A stretch of 15,024 nt of DNA from SIG78 sp045533055 (GTDB lineage: Bacteria > Verrucomicrobiota > Lentisphaeria > Victivallales > Victivallaceae), in assembly GCA_045533055.1 (NCBI GenBank), contig JAZSHD010000080.1, forward strand, positions 1-15,024, read 5' to 3'. This document shows positions 14,771-15,024 of the stretch, in pieces. How positions within the stretch are numbered: position 1 is the first letter of the stretch; each line of letters begins with the position of its first letter. The notes under the pieces are model-generated. The model had not been told where the DNA came from and made no database searches. It was given only the letters and a program-made list of their open reading frames with translations. Both the position numbers and the translations under genes were made by a program.

Positions 14771-14875
14771 CGGACAACTCAGACAGGTCGGACAGGTCGG
14801 ACAGGTCGGACAGGTCGGACAGGTCGGACAGGTCGGACAGGTCGGACAGGTCGGACAGGTCAGACAGGTCGGACA
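14771..14875 (+). repeat. 9-bp tandem repeat (minisatellite), unit CGGACAGGT
   Basis: Ten full 9-bp units span 14780-14869. Eight identical CGGACAGGT copies (14789-14860) are flanked on each side by one CAGACAGGT variant. A degenerate unit precedes the array (14771-14779) and a partial CGGACA follows (14870-14875), ending in seven A residues. The array begins four bases after the transporter stop. No reading frame on either strand has a stop inside the array. Confidence 0.95.
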
Positions 14876-14978
14876 AAAAAACTGCCGTGAGAAATATAAA
14901 GTAAATGATATTGAAAAATTGAGCAAAATATTGGTTGATAAGCAGAAAATGTATTGAACAATTTTTTCAAAACACAGA

Positions 14979-15017
14979 TGGCACTTTTTTATGCCGGAAC
15001 GGCATAAAAAAGTGCCA
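14979..15017. repeat. perfect palindrome with 17-bp arms
   Basis: TGGCACTTTTTTATGCC (14979-14995) is the exact inverse of 15001-15017, around the 5-nt loop GGAAC. The T6 is inside the left arm and the A6 inside the right arm, so neither strand has a U-run after the stem. It is therefore not a standard terminator. It could be a cruciform-forming site, an RNA hairpin, or the end of a small mobile or repeat element running past the window edge. Confidence 0.85.
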
Positions 15018-15024
15018 ATAAAAG

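Noticed and set aside
14771..14875. CRISPR array
   Set aside because: The units are 9 bp with no spacers between them; it is a simple tandem repeat.
14453..14926. Minus-strand frame with Cys-Pro-Thr repeats
   Set aside because: It is produced by the stop-free 9-bp repeat and continues antisense to the transporter gene. It has no ribosome binding site and no recognisable domain.
14652..14957. Plus-strand frame with Gln-Val-Gly repeats
   Set aside because: It starts inside the transporter gene in another frame and stays open only because the repeat has no stops.

Overview
The window looks like chromosomal DNA from a Gram-negative-type bacterium of the PVC group, most likely a Lentisphaeria/Victivallis-like gut lineage. 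This is inference. It rests on the secreted LamG and CBM9-like/TIM-barrel proteins, moderate GC content, and the mix of envelope and polysaccharide genes; no rRNA or other marker gene is present. I see no tRNA, rRNA, CRISPR array, IS element or integrase.

Layout. (1) 148-3510, plus strand: a promoter drives two translationally coupled genes for exported carbohydrate-related proteins. One is a LamG-fold protein; the other is a CBM9-like, beta-domain, TIM-barrel protein. (2) 3524-3574: a strong bidirectional terminator separates this pair from the convergent module that follows. (3) 3599-7073, minus strand: two tightly coupled genes with phage tail-fibre traits. The first has a YYTKEEIEALI motif, collagen triplets and a short GVDYWT segment. 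The second is a 910-residue mosaic protein with three hinge repeats and a C-terminal LamG domain. No other phage gene is visible, so this is an orphan adhesin or tail-fibre module. (4) 7184-9723, minus strand: a processive GT2 membrane glycosyltransferase (chitin/hyaluronan-synthase-like) and an S11 D,D-carboxypeptidase. Each has its own candidate promoter. (5) 9898-14766, plus strand: a compact run of a GT4 glycosyltransferase, pyrC (dihydroorotase), hemW (radical-SAM heme chaperone) and an MFS transporter, reading away from the carboxypeptidase. (6) 14767-15024: a 9-bp minisatellite that begins four bases after the transporter stop, then a 17-bp-arm perfect palindrome at the window edge.

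How the genes fit together. The carboxypeptidase and the two glycosyltransferases point to cell-wall and surface-polysaccharide work around 7.2-11.1 kb. pyrC, hemW and the transporter appear to share a transcript through close spacing rather than through a common pathway. The exported pair at the left edge probably binds or processes a glycan. The tail-fibre-like pair probably binds a surface ligand, either as a phage remnant or as a domesticated adhesin.

Starts were refined where the sequence allows. The 910-residue protein starts at 6331, the GT2 at 8551, the carboxypeptidase at 9723 and PyrC at 11150. The reasons are ribosome-binding-site spacing or promoter position.
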